In this document: piece after piece, positions 18,276 through 26,721 of the stretch
How positions within the stretch are numbered: the stretch's first letter is position 1
Layout: the number at the start of each line of letters is the position of its first letter
NCBI RefSeq assembly: GCF_001547995.1
Contig: NZ_AP014690.1
Coordinates: 2,229,001-2,293,000 of the forward strand
Length of the DNA: 64,000 nucleotides
DNA from: Asaia bogorensis NBRC 16594
Lineage (GTDB): Bacteria > Pseudomonadota > Alphaproteobacteria > Acetobacterales > Acetobacteraceae
Reading direction: 5' to 3'
Program-made: the position numbers and the translations under genes
Notes under the pieces: model-generated
Seen by the model: only the letters and a program-made list of their open reading frames with translations
Database searches by the model: none
What the model was told of the DNA's origin: nothing

Positions 18276-19690
18276 CAGAGCGCAGCCCCCAGGGCCGTCA
18301 TCAGCGACACAAAGCCGGGGAAACTCGTGTTGATGAAGCCGGTGTCATCCACCATCACGGGCTTCTCCGCAGCCAGGCCGAACACGATGGCACTCATGGC
18401 CAGACGATGGTCCATACGTGTCTCCACCAGACCGCCCCCAAGCCCTTCAGCGCCACCGCGTCCCTCGATGATCATGTCATCACCCTCGACACGTACCGTT
18501 GCGCCATTGGCCTTGAGCAGCGCCACAGTGGCAGAAAGGCGGTCGCTCTCCTTCACGCGCAGTTCTTCAAGACCGCGCAGGCGCGATGTGCCGTTGGCAA
18601 ACGCACAGGCCACAGCCAGCACGGGATATTCATCGATCATGGAGGGCGCGCGATTGGCCGGCACGTCGACACCCTGCAGGGCAGAGGCACGCACCACGAG
18701 ATCACCGACGGGCTCTCCACCCTCGATGCGCTCATTTTCGATCTCGAGCGATGCGCCCATCTCACGCAATGTGGTGAACAGGCCCGTACGCAAGGGGTTC
18801 AGCCCGATACCGGGCAGTCGGACTTCCGAGCCGGGAACGAGGCAGGCCGCCACGATGGGGAACGCCGCAGATGACGGATCAGCCGGCACGACAACATCGC
18901 GGGCCGCAAGACGTGCAGGTCCCTGCAGGGTGATGATACGACCACCTGTCGGGGTCAGCCCGACCTCAACCTCGACGCCGAAATGGCGCAGCATGTTTTC
19001 GGTGTGATCGCGCGTCGCTACAGGCTCCTCCACCTTGGTCCTGCCCGTCGCATTGAGCCCGGCCAGCAGAATGGCGGATTTCACCTGCGCCGAGGCAACC
19101 GGCAGGCGATAGGCAATCGGTGCAGCCTCACCCGTGCCGATGATGGCCATCGGAAGCTTTTCGCCATGTCTGGTGGCAAAACAGGCCCCGTTAGCCGAGA
19201 GCGGCTGCGTGACGCGGCGCATGGGACGACTGCGCAGGCTGGCATCGCCCGTCATGAAGCTGGTGATGGCGTGGCTAGACAGGATACCCGACAAAAGCCG
19301 GGCGGCCGTGCCGGAATTGCCCATATCCAACACATCGTCGGGTTCGTTCAGCGCACCGACACCCTTGCCCTCGATAACCCAGCGATCCGTCTCTCGGGTG
19401 ATCGTGGCACCGAGGGCGCGCATGGCATCGGCCGTGCGCAGCACATCCTCACCTTCCAGCAGGCCGGTTACGACAGTACGCCCACTGGCAAGAGACGCCA
19501 GCATCAGGGCGCGATGGCTGATCGACTTGTCGCCGGGCACACGAATCGAACCCCGAAGCGGGCCAGGATTGCGCGCTACGGAAAGAGGAATGACGGGGGC
19601 GGAGGGATGATGTTCCATGATAGCGTTCATTCCGATGCGAGCCCCCTGCCTGTCAATTGCCGAGACCGGATTCACGTCAGGTTTTGACAT
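18275..19690 (-). CDS. aroA: 3-phosphoshikimate 1-carboxyvinyltransferase (EPSP synthase)
   Basis: Sixth step of the shikimate pathway, joining PEP and shikimate 3-phosphate. The family signatures are present: [18 protein letters not shown] near the N-terminus, [11 protein letters not shown] with the phosphate-binding Ser/Gly, and [12 protein letters not shown] near the C-terminus. I chose the ATG at 19690 ([10 protein letters not shown]) because GGGGAT precedes it by 4-5 bases. A start at 19618 (MEHHPSAPV) would give 447 residues, closer to the usual length, so the true start is not certain. It is divergent from the FYDLN gene. Confidence 0.93.
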   Translation of the reverse strand: MSKPDVNPVSAIDRQGARIGMNAIMEHHPSAPVIPLSVARNPGPLRGSIRVPGDKSISHRALMLASLASGRTVVTGLLEGEDVLRTADAMRALGATITRETDRWVIEGKGVGALNEPDDVLDMGNSGTAARLLSGILSSHAITSFMTGDASLRSRPMRRVTQPLSANGACFATRHGEKLPMAIIGTGEAAPIAYRLPVASAQVKSAILLAGLNATGRTKVEEPVATRDHTENMLRHFGVEVEVGLTPTGGRIITLQGPARLAARDVVVPADPSSAAFPIVAACLVPGSEVRLPGIGLNPLRTGLFTTLREMGASLEIENERIEGGEPVGDLVVRASALQGVDVPANRAPSMIDEYPVLAVACAFANGTSRLRGLEELRVKESDRLSATVALLKANGATVRVEGDDMIIEGRGGAEGLGGGLVETRMDHRLAMSAIVFGLAAEKPVMVDDTGFINTSFPGFVSLMTALGAAL

Positions 19691-19800
19691 CAAAATCCCC
19701 GCTGGCATTTGACATTGCGGGCACAAGCTGGCATGGCCCCGTGCTTCGCGGCACAAGCCGTTTCCCTTTTCAACCGGTTCAGGATCGACAGGTAGTCATC

Positions 19801-20127
19801 ATGGCAAAACCAGAACTCGGTCTGAAACGCGTCTGCGTCTCCTGCGGCACACGTTTCTACGACCTGAATCGCGCTCCCGCGATTTGCCCCAAATGCGGCG
19901 CAGAACAGCCCAGCGATCTGCCCCAGCCCAAGCGCGGTGGCGACATCCCCGCGGATCAGACCAAGAATGATCCCAAGAGCGACGAGGATGACATTGATGT
20001 CGATCTCGACGCCGATGAAGATGGCGATGACGATGTGATGGAAGACGCATCGGATCTCGATGATGACGATGACGATCTCGGTTCCGAGATCGAAGTCACC
20101 ACCGACAACGACGATAACGAAAATTGA
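19801..20127 (+). CDS. FYDLN-type zinc-ribbon acidic protein (TIGR02300 family)
   Basis: A 108-residue protein with an N-terminal zinc ribbon ([22 protein letters not shown]-x2-C ... C-x2-C, if the first pair is read as CVSC) and a C-terminal half that is almost entirely Asp/Glu. This matches an alphaproteobacterial family named for the FYDLN motif, whose function is unknown to me. It is divergent from aroA, as often seen in related genomes, and ends in a strong terminator. Confidence 0.9.
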   Translation: MAKPELGLKRVCVSCGTRFYDLNRAPAICPKCGAEQPSDLPQPKRGGDIPADQTKNDPKSDEDDIDVDLDADEDGDDDVMEDASDLDDDDDDLGSEIEVTTDNDDNEN

Positions 20128-20702
20128 TCTCCCTGGGAAAAGCCGGTCTGACCGGCTTTTTTCTTTTGTGCATGGCCCCTTCCTTCTCCCACGCCGAGAC
20201 GGCCGATCAACTGGGCCGCGCCCTTCGTGCCGAGCCCAGCGCCACAAAAGTGCTGCAAGACTATTGCAGGCGTCTCGCGCCTGGCGTGGCAATCACGGCC
20301 ATTCCGCTACCTACTGACAATCTGCCGCCGCCCGAGCCCTTCACGGCCCATTTTTCGCTGGGTGCGGATGAGCATATCCGGCTGCGTCATGTCAGCCTGC
20401 GCTGCGGGACCCATGTGCTCTCTGATGCCTGGAACTGGTATGTGCCTGAGCGCATTGAACCCGCCATGAACACGCTGCTCGACACCACCACCCTGCCTTT
20501 TGGCCATGTGGTGGCAGCGTTGCGTTTCAAACGGGAGGCGTTGCAGAGCGAGCGCGACAACCTCCCGCCGGATATCCTGCTGCGCAACACCGCCATGCTC
20601 ACACGGGGGGCTGACGGCCTCCCCTTCTCACTGGTGGTGGAGAACTATCTAGCCTCGGGTTTTGCAGGGCTTGCGTCGCCTGCTCGCCAGTCCCACCCCT
20701 GA
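20124..20702 (+). CDS. Putative exported chorismate-lyase-like protein
   Basis: The product has 192 residues if started at the TTG at 20124, which overlaps the stop codon of the preceding gene. That start gives a good signal peptide ([19 protein letters not shown]). An ATG at 20172 would remove most of it. The body shows spaced similarity to UbiC-like proteins ([29 protein letters not shown], then [10 protein letters not shown] near the end), but this is motif-level only. If exported it would be an unusual location for a UbiC-type enzyme. The signal-peptide codons overlap the FYDLN gene's terminator. Confidence 0.6.
   Translation: MISLGKAGLTGFFLLCMAPSFSHAETADQLGRALRAEPSATKVLQDYCRRLAPGVAITAIPLPTDNLPPPEPFTAHFSLGADEHIRLRHVSLRCGTHVLSDAWNWYVPERIEPAMNTLLDTTTLPFGHVVAALRFKREALQSERDNLPPDILLRNTAMLTRGADGLPFSLVVENYLASGFAGLASPARQSHP
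20138..20166 (+). terminator. Intrinsic terminator after the FYDLN gene
   Basis: AAAAGCCGGT, CTG and ACCGGCTTTTTT form a short strong stem with a T-tract, starting 11 nt after the FYDLN stop codon. It lies inside the likely signal-peptide codons of the next gene, so that gene would be expressed mainly by readthrough. Confidence 0.85.
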
Positions 20703-20712
20703 GCCGTGCCCG

Positions 20713-20747
20713 GTCGCGGTCTGGCCCGTCGCGGTCTGGCCCGTCGC
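20713..20747. repeat. 15-bp direct repeat, 2.3 copies
   Basis: GTCGCGGTCTGGCCC occurs at 20713-20727 and 20728-20742, followed by GTCGC. It fills most of the 50-bp gap between two converging genes. Confidence 0.85.
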
Positions 20748-20752
20748 TTCCC

Positions 20753-22642
20753 TTACGAAACGCCGCGCATATCGCGCCACTGGGCAACCAGAGCGCACCA
20801 TCGCTCCCGTGTTTCGGCATCGATACGATCATCTTCCTTCATGATGGCCGCACTCTGCTCCACATAGTCCCGTGATTGCTCTGCAAAGCGTCTTTCAATC
20901 TCCTCGTGGGCTTTGGCGACGCCAGGCAGACGGGAGAGACGCCGGATACCCCTGCGCACATCCTCGGCGAGAGGCAGAGCCGGCTTTGGGCCGCCAGCGT
21001 CGAAACGTGTGGTGAAGAGGTTGAAGATACCAGGATTATTGTAGCGGAAGTGCTTGATCTTGAGCACACCATTACCGTCGTTCTCACCGCGGGCGAATTT
21101 CCACACATATTCCTCGAGCGAGCGAACATGATAATGGCAGATCATCGCATTGACGGTGGGGCGAACGGCAAAATTGATATCGTGTTCGCCTAGATCACCA
21201 TCACGATGACGCTCCCCGTCAATGGTCAGGAACGGGATGACGCGCCTGTTCTGTCCATCCGGGTGGTGAGCCGAGGCGCCGCAGAATAGACCGGTGCGGA
21301 ATACCGATTTGATAAGCGGATGGCGTTCGGTCTCAACAAAACGCTCAGAAGAGAGGCCGGGTGCCCAGGTCAGGTGACCGTTGGAATTGAAAACGCGCCA
21401 TGAGATGGCAACCGCCTCGGCGCCCTCATGCTCACGGGCCTCGAGAAGCGGCGGCAGGCTGTAATCCACATGGGCACCGGGCAGCACCATTTCATCGAGG
21501 TCAAGCACAAGGCACCAGCGATAATCGAGCAATTCCGGCACGATGGTCAGGGCGTGATAATAGGCTTTATCCTGCATGTTGATCCGCGCAGGAGCGGCCC
21601 CGGTATTGTCAATCCAGACGATCTCACCCGCATCGGCCAGGCGCTGCAACATCGCCTCTGAACCGTCGGTTAGATCATTCGTGTAGATGAAGAACTGCTC
21701 GACACCGATGCGACGATGATGGGCAATCCATTCCAGCAGATAAAGCCCTTCATCACGCGCCGTCGCCAGAACAGCCAGCTTGTGGTTCGGGACGACCGCG
21801 CGACGTGCTTCACCCAGCAGCCTAGAGCCGAGGTGATAGGCACTGCCCGGACCGCGCTGGTCATGCAGGCCCAGAAAATCATAGCTCTCATCGGCCTTCA
21901 GACAGGCGCGGATGCGACCGTTTTTCCATTCGTGCAAATCCTGCAGGGCGCTGGCGATCCATTGTCCGCCTGGCAAGGCAGCCAGAAGGCGCAAGGCATC
22001 ACGTGTGGCAGGGTCAACGGCCCGGGCAAGATCGGTGGTGAATAACGCCACAAAAGCCTTCAGGACATCTGGCCGCAAAATGGTCAGCAGGATATCGAAA
22101 AGGGCAGGCAGGAAGCACACGGGAGCCGAAAGCAGCGCATGCAGAGCCGCCACAGCATCGTGACGCGCATGAAGCATGACGCCGAATTGCTCTGCGAAGT
22201 CGCCCAATAATAACGGCGTCGGCTTTCTGACGGACTCGAACTCGAAAAGCTCCCAGTCCGATATGGTGGGCCGATTGTCGTGGATCAGACCCGTATTGAT
22301 TTCAGCCGTGAGAAATTCGGGTCTCCCGAACTTCTTGAGCGCATGACGACCTGCCTGCATGTCGATCACGGACAGCGCCATAAAGGCGGGGCACCAAGCC
22401 TTTGCATCATCGCTGGAAAGCAACTCGGGCCAAGCCCCATCACTCGCAACCAGTAGAGCGAATTCCGGCATGAAGGACCAGGTGATCAGCAGCGTCTCGC
22501 CTGCCAGGGCGGATGGGGCCTTGTGCGACAGCCCGTGATCACGACGATTCAGGTCCAGATAGGTTTGATGATGTGTCCGGACCCGGGATACTGTGCAACC
22601 GAAGCGCTCTCCATCAGCCATACGGCAAGTCGGTGAAGTCAT
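20753..22642 (-). CDS. Family 2-type glycosyltransferase (Glyco_tranf_2_4-like)
   Basis: A 629-residue protein. Residues 1-285 match nothing I recognise and look helical. Residues about 288-560 are a GT-A domain of the Glyco_tranf_2_4/GT92-like kind (LAVLATARDEGLYLLEWIAH, GVEQFFIYTND, WCLVLDLDEMVLPG with the metal-binding D-x-D), ending with ICHYHVRSLEEYVWKFARG. The last 70 residues are charged. It begins 30 nt after the FolM-like SDR gene and so may be the last gene of the dnaX-ybaB-recR run, although it belongs functionally with the surface-glycan genes elsewhere in the window. Confidence 0.85.
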   Translation of the reverse strand: MTSPTCRMADGERFGCTVSRVRTHHQTYLDLNRRDHGLSHKAPSALAGETLLITWSFMPEFALLVASDGAWPELLSSDDAKAWCPAFMALSVIDMQAGRHALKKFGRPEFLTAEINTGLIHDNRPTISDWELFEFESVRKPTPLLLGDFAEQFGVMLHARHDAVAALHALLSAPVCFLPALFDILLTILRPDVLKAFVALFTTDLARAVDPATRDALRLLAALPGGQWIASALQDLHEWKNGRIRACLKADESYDFLGLHDQRGPGSAYHLGSRLLGEARRAVVPNHKLAVLATARDEGLYLLEWIAHHRRIGVEQFFIYTNDLTDGSEAMLQRLADAGEIVWIDNTGAAPARINMQDKAYYHALTIVPELLDYRWCLVLDLDEMVLPGAHVDYSLPPLLEAREHEGAEAVAISWRVFNSNGHLTWAPGLSSERFVETERHPLIKSVFRTGLFCGASAHHPDGQNRRVIPFLTIDGERHRDGDLGEHDINFAVRPTVNAMICHYHVRSLEEYVWKFARGENDGNGVLKIKHFRYNNPGIFNLFTTRFDAGGPKPALPLAEDVRRGIRRLSRLPGVAKAHEEIERRFAEQSRDYVEQSAAIMKEDDRIDAETRERWCALVAQWRDMRGVS

Positions 22643-22672
22643 GGGGAGTTATGCGCCTCTTATATTCTGATG

Positions 22673-23431
22673 TTATGGGCGCCACTGTAAATGCTGCCCA
22701 CCATCGAGCGCAATCATCTGGCCCGTGACTGAAGGCATTCGCAATAAAGCTATCGCGGCTGTGACAATTTCCTGCGGATCAGCGCCGATACCGAGAGGCG
22801 CATTCTGACACATCCTGTCGAAATGATCCTGAGACTGCCCTGCCGCCGGAAGGACTGGCCCCGGCCCAATGGCATTGACCCGTATGCGTGGCGCCAGAGC
22901 AAGCGCCATGGTCTGGGTGAGGGTCCAGAGCCCTGCCTTGGAGAGGGTGTAGCTGATGAAATGTGGTGTCAGGTTCCAGACACGTTGATCGAGCAGGTTG
23001 AGTACCATCCCCTGCGCCGTCTCAGGCAAAAGACGCGCGAATTCCTGCATCAGCACGAAAGGCGCGCGCAGATTGGTTTCCATATGCCGGTCCCACGAAC
23101 TGCGCGTGACGTCGGACCACTCATCCCGCTCGAAAGCAGAGGCGTTATTGATCAGGACACCCAGAGGCCCGAGCGCTTTCGTGGCATCGCCGATCAACCG
23201 GGCCGTTTGCGCCTCATCCGTGAGATCGGCCTCCAGAACACATCCTGTTACGTCAAGCGTGGCCAGCAGGGCTCGCGCCTCATCCGCATGAGAGCGGCAG
23301 TGAATGGCAACCGAGACTCCCTCCATCGCCAGCGCCTCGACCAGCGCCCGACCGATGCGCCTTACGCCACCCGTGATCAGGGCCACCCGGGGCATACCCG
23401 ATGGGAAAGATGGGGCAGAGGTCATTTTCAT
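22673..23431 (-). CDS. SDR oxidoreductase, FolM/pteridine-reductase-like
   Basis: A 252-residue short-chain dehydrogenase. The cofactor loop is TGGVRRIG and the NNAS motif is LINNASAF. The active-site Tyr/Lys are in ISYTLSKAGL, and the C-terminal GQMIALDGGQHL is typical of the FolM/PTR1 subgroup, which reduces dihydrobiopterin or dihydromonapterin. The GGVRRIG loop favours NADPH. Its ATG overlaps the recR stop by 4 bases, indicating translational coupling. The substrate is inferred from subgroup features only. Confidence 0.8.
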   Translation of the reverse strand: MKMTSAPSFPSGMPRVALITGGVRRIGRALVEALAMEGVSVAIHCRSHADEARALLATLDVTGCVLEADLTDEAQTARLIGDATKALGPLGVLINNASAFERDEWSDVTRSSWDRHMETNLRAPFVLMQEFARLLPETAQGMVLNLLDQRVWNLTPHFISYTLSKAGLWTLTQTMALALAPRIRVNAIGPGPVLPAAGQSQDHFDRMCQNAPLGIGADPQEIVTAAIALLRMPSVTGQMIALDGGQHLQWRP

Positions 23432-24027
23432 TGCGCGGGTCGCCGGGCAGAGAGTGCCGCAGCCAGCGTGCCGTCATCCAGCACATCAAGCGCACCACCG
23501 ATTGGGACGCCATGACCGACGCGCGTGACGGTCACATCAAAGGCAGCGAGCTTGTCCTGCAGCCAGTGTGCGGTGCTCGCTCCCTCGACCGTAGCCCCCA
23601 GCGCAAGGATGACCTCACGCACCTGACCGGATTCCACACGCGCCAGCAGCGACGCCGTGTTGAGATCCTCAGGTCCGGTGCCGGATAACGCCGAGAGCAC
23701 GCCACCAAGCACCTGATAGGTGCCGGGATGCAGCCTTGAGCGCTCAAGCGCCCAAAGATCGCCCACTGTTTCGACCACGCAGATCAATCCCTTGTCCCGC
23801 GCCGGATCGGCACAGATGCTGCAGGGATCGCTGCTGTCGAGCGTGCCACAAATGGAACAGCTGCGCACGGAATGGGCTGCGGCTTCCATGGCCTGGGCCA
23901 GAGGCAAAAGCCTCGTCTGCGGGGAACGCAGGAGCACAAGGGCGGCCCTGCGCGCCGATCGCGGCCCCAGTCCGGGCAGACGGGATAGAAGCTGGATCAG
24001 CCTCTCGACATCGCCACCACCCATCAT
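23428..24027 (-). CDS. recR: Recombination mediator protein RecR
   Basis: Works with RecF/RecO to load RecA at gaps. The 199-residue product has the N-terminal helix-hairpin-helix (LIQLLSRLPGLGPRSARRAA), a C4 zinc finger (CSICGTLDSSDPCSIC) and a Toprim domain (ICVVETVGDLWALERS, then GVLSALSGTGPEDL). AGGAGC sits upstream of the ATG. It belongs to the conserved order dnaX-ybaB-recR and lies 54 nt after ybaB. Confidence 0.97.
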   Translation of the reverse strand: MMGGGDVERLIQLLSRLPGLGPRSARRAALVLLRSPQTRLLPLAQAMEAAAHSVRSCSICGTLDSSDPCSICADPARDKGLICVVETVGDLWALERSRLHPGTYQVLGGVLSALSGTGPEDLNTASLLARVESGQVREVILALGATVEGASTAHWLQDKLAAFDVTVTRVGHGVPIGGALDVLDDGTLAAALSARRPAQ

Positions 24028-24081
24028 AGCTGTGCGCTCCTGCTCAGTACAACCGGTAAGACGGTTTCAGGCCTTTGAGGT

Positions 24082-24405
24082 TCAGAAAGGAAACTTCATG
24101 CCAGCCGGAAGATCGATCCCGCCAGTGACCTTGCGCATTTCCTCGGCATTGGCTGCCTCGACCTTGCCGCGGGCATCGGCAAAAGCCGCGATGATCAGAT
24201 CCTGAAGCATCTCGACTTCATTCGGGTCCGCCAGCTTCGGATCGATACGCAGGCCACGCATGTCGCCCTTGCCGCTGAGGGTTACGCTGACGAGCCCGGC
24301 GCCCGAGGAGCCCTCGACCGTGAGCGCATTGAGCGTGTTCTGCACCTCTTCCATGCGCGACTGCATCTGTGAGGCCTGCTTCATCAGTCCTGCGAGATTT
24401 TTCAT
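24082..24405 (-). CDS. ybaB: YbaB/EbfC nucleoid-associated protein
   Basis: Small DNA-binding protein of 107 residues. The family pattern is present: [40 protein letters not shown] and [20 protein letters not shown]. It lies 18 nt after dnaX and upstream of recR, the universal context for this family. Confidence 0.95.
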   Translation of the reverse strand: MKNLAGLMKQASQMQSRMEEVQNTLNALTVEGSSGAGLVSVTLSGKGDMRGLRIDPKLADPNEVEMLQDLIIAAFADARGKVEAANAEEMRKVTGGIDLPAGMKFPF

Positions 24406-24423
24406 GATGTCTTGTCCTTGAGG

Positions 24424-26535
24424 TCAGAAAGAAGAGCTGCCACCGAAATCGTGCCAGTCATCGTCATCCATCAGATCGGCATCGAGGGGCGCAAAGTCCA
24501 GATCGGGCACGGCAGGTTCTGCCGTCCAGCTCTCCGGCTCTTCAAGCTCTTCGGGGGGAAGCCCGTATTCGTCGAGCGAGAGATCCTTCGGCTCGCCAAC
24601 ACGGGCATCGGGAAACACGTCGAGTATGGCACGCAGCAGCGGGTGCGCATGAAGTTCCTCGCGACGCAGGGCCACGATCTCTGCACCCTGCTCATCCAGT
24701 GTCGGCTCGCCTTCTTCATCCGAGGCTTCGACTTGCCACTGCCCCGGATAGACTTTCTCAAGCAGGGCCTGCAGACGGGTTTCAATACGCGGTGGCGTTC
24801 CACGGGCCATGCGTATGGCCACACGCGGCGGCTCGAAGCGCACGAGATGCGCCGAATGGCGCAGCATGCCATGCAACATGGCTTCGGACTGGCGTGCGAC
24901 AAAAGCGACCATCTCACGCCATGAACGCAGGGGCGGCAGGAGAGCATCAGCCTCCTCGCCCTGCGGCGCTGGCTGTACCGGGGTCAAAACGGGCGCTGGG
25001 ACAGCCACGGCACTGGAGACAGGGTCGTAGGCTACACCTCCATTGGCCACCAGACGCAGGGCCGCCCTGGGGCGGTCATCGCCGCCATGACTGCCCGAAA
25101 TTCCCTGCGAACTGCTCGCCTGTGCGGAAACCGATCCGGCGCCATGACTGGTCATACTTCCCGAGGGACCTGCCCGACTTTCCCTATCCATATCACCGGC
25201 GGGGCGATCCTCGGATTGCATCTGCATGACCATGCGTGCCACGCGATCCGGCGTCGGCAGGGTGCTGGCATAGCACAGACGTATGAGCACCATCTCCGCC
25301 GCAGCGCGTCGATCAGGGGCTTGCTCGACCTCCTGAATACCCTTGAGCAGGATCTGCCAGGCGCGACCGAGTTCGGCATTGGGCAGGCGATCGGCCAGAG
25401 AGGCCCCGCGATCGCGCTCGGCCTCCGGCAATTCGCGGCTATGACGCAGCGAGGGGATGGCCTTTAGACGCGAGATTACATGGATCAGATCGAGCAGATC
25501 GGCGAGGAGGATGCCAAGGTCAGCCCCCTGCGCATAGGCCTGACCACTTATGGCGAGCGCCTCTTCGGCCTTGCCCTGCATCAGGATCTCGAACAGGTCG
25601 AACACGAGCTGACGATCGGCCAGCCCCAGCATGGCGCTGACCATGGGGGCCTCGATGCGCTCGGCCCCCTCGCCCTCACCTTGTGCAATCGCCTGATCGA
25701 GCAGAGATAGCCCATCACGCACAGAGCCATCGGCAGCGCGTGCGATCAGGGAGAGCGCTTCTTCCGAGAACGCGACCGACTCCTTCTCCGCAATGCCCGC
25801 GAAATGCTGCATGAGCATCTCCTGCGGCACGCGGCGCAGATCGAATCGCTGGCAGCGCGACAGCACGGTCACCGGCACCTTGCGTAGTTCGGTCGTCGCA
25901 AAAATGAATGTCACCTGCTCGGGTGGTTCCTCAAGGGTTTTCAGCAACGCATTGAAGGCGTTGCGTGAAAGCATATGGACCTCATCGATGATGAAGACCT
26001 TCATGCGTCCCTGCATCGGGCGGAAACGTGTCGCCTCGATGATCTCGCGTATATCGTCCACGCCCGTCCGTGATGCGGCGTCCATCTCGAGCACATCGGG
26101 ATGACGATCGGCGAGAATGGCCGTGCAATTGGCGCAGACACCGCAAGGATCAGCGGTCGGGCCACCCTGCCCATCGACGCCAATGCAGTTGAGCGCACGG
26201 GCGATGATACGCGCCGTTGTGGTCTTGCCCACGCCGCGCACGCCGGTGAGCATGAAGGCATGTGCGACGCGGCCCAGCTGGAAGGCACGGCGCAGGATAC
26301 GCACTGTAGCATCCTGCCCGATCAGGTCATCGAAATGCTGGGGGCGATATTTGCGGGCGAGAACACGATAGGGTCCGCTGCGCTCGTTTTTATCCCGCGC
26401 GGGTGCCACGGACGCTGCCGGTGCAGGAGCAGCCGCTTCAACGGGACTTTCCTGCGGCGCATCAAAAAATCCGCCAGCCTCAACCGGGGGCAGCGGAATA
26501 TCGTCATCGTGGGAGGGGGTATCTGAAGGCGTCAT
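24424..26535 (-). CDS. dnaX: DNA polymerase III subunit gamma/tau
   Basis: Clamp-loader ATPase. The product has 703 residues from the ATG at 26535 (MTPSDTPSHDDDIPLPPVE), chosen because the open frame further 5' overlaps the SRP RNA gene. After a 70-residue acidic/Ala-rich tail come the AAA+ features: YRVLARKYRPQHFDDLIGQ, Walker A GVRGVGKTTTAR, a C4 zinc module (DPCGVCANCTAIL), Walker B VFIIDEVHMLS and the SRC arginine finger in VTVLSRCQRFDL. The C-terminal part (domains IV-V) is less conserved, as usual. A gamma-producing frameshift site is not obvious. The gene starts 34 nt after ffs. Confidence 0.95.
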   Translation of the reverse strand: MTPSDTPSHDDDIPLPPVEAGGFFDAPQESPVEAAAPAPAASVAPARDKNERSGPYRVLARKYRPQHFDDLIGQDATVRILRRAFQLGRVAHAFMLTGVRGVGKTTTARIIARALNCIGVDGQGGPTADPCGVCANCTAILADRHPDVLEMDAASRTGVDDIREIIEATRFRPMQGRMKVFIIDEVHMLSRNAFNALLKTLEEPPEQVTFIFATTELRKVPVTVLSRCQRFDLRRVPQEMLMQHFAGIAEKESVAFSEEALSLIARAADGSVRDGLSLLDQAIAQGEGEGAERIEAPMVSAMLGLADRQLVFDLFEILMQGKAEEALAISGQAYAQGADLGILLADLLDLIHVISRLKAIPSLRHSRELPEAERDRGASLADRLPNAELGRAWQILLKGIQEVEQAPDRRAAAEMVLIRLCYASTLPTPDRVARMVMQMQSEDRPAGDMDRESRAGPSGSMTSHGAGSVSAQASSSQGISGSHGGDDRPRAALRLVANGGVAYDPVSSAVAVPAPVLTPVQPAPQGEEADALLPPLRSWREMVAFVARQSEAMLHGMLRHSAHLVRFEPPRVAIRMARGTPPRIETRLQALLEKVYPGQWQVEASDEEGEPTLDEQGAEIVALRREELHAHPLLRAILDVFPDARVGEPKDLSLDEYGLPPEELEEPESWTAEPAVPDLDFAPLDADLMDDDDWHDFGGSSSF

Positions 26536-26569
26536 GACTCGCGAGACGAGACCGGCTGCATCAGAGGGT

Positions 26570-26667
26570 GGGAGGCCGAACACATGACCCGAACAAAACT
26601 CACTGCGGCTGCTTCCTTCCGGACCTGACCGGGTTCGCAAGCCGTCCGTCCAAGGCCGACCTCCCGG
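26570..26667 (-). ncRNA. ffs: Signal recognition particle RNA (small bacterial type)
   Basis: On the - strand the conserved apical loop and asymmetric loop are unmistakable (GGTCAGGTCCGGAAGGAAGC). The ends pair as GGGAGG (5', near 26665) with CCTCCC (3', near 26570), giving about 98 nt, the 4.5S class without an Alu domain. It lies directly upstream of dnaX, an arrangement also known for the Bacillus scr-dnaX region. End points are estimated to within a few bases. Confidence 0.95.
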
Positions 26668-26685
26668 TGCAGGGTTAACACCATT

Positions 26686-26709
26686 CTGCCTCTCATGCGC
26701 AAGAGGCAG
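26686..26709. other. Hairpin between ggt and ffs
   Basis: CTGCCTCT pairs with AGAGGCAG around an 8-base loop. A run of seven T residues lies about 8 bases further on the + strand, away from the - strand genes, so it is not a canonical terminator for ggt. It may be a 3'-end stem or lie in the ffs promoter region. Confidence 0.4.
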
Positions 26710-26721
26710 GATCAGGTTTTT

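Noticed and set aside
17628-19007. 459-codon + strand frame opposite cmk and aroA
   Set aside because: Antisense to conserved genes; low-complexity Arg/Ser/Pro-rich product without a domain.
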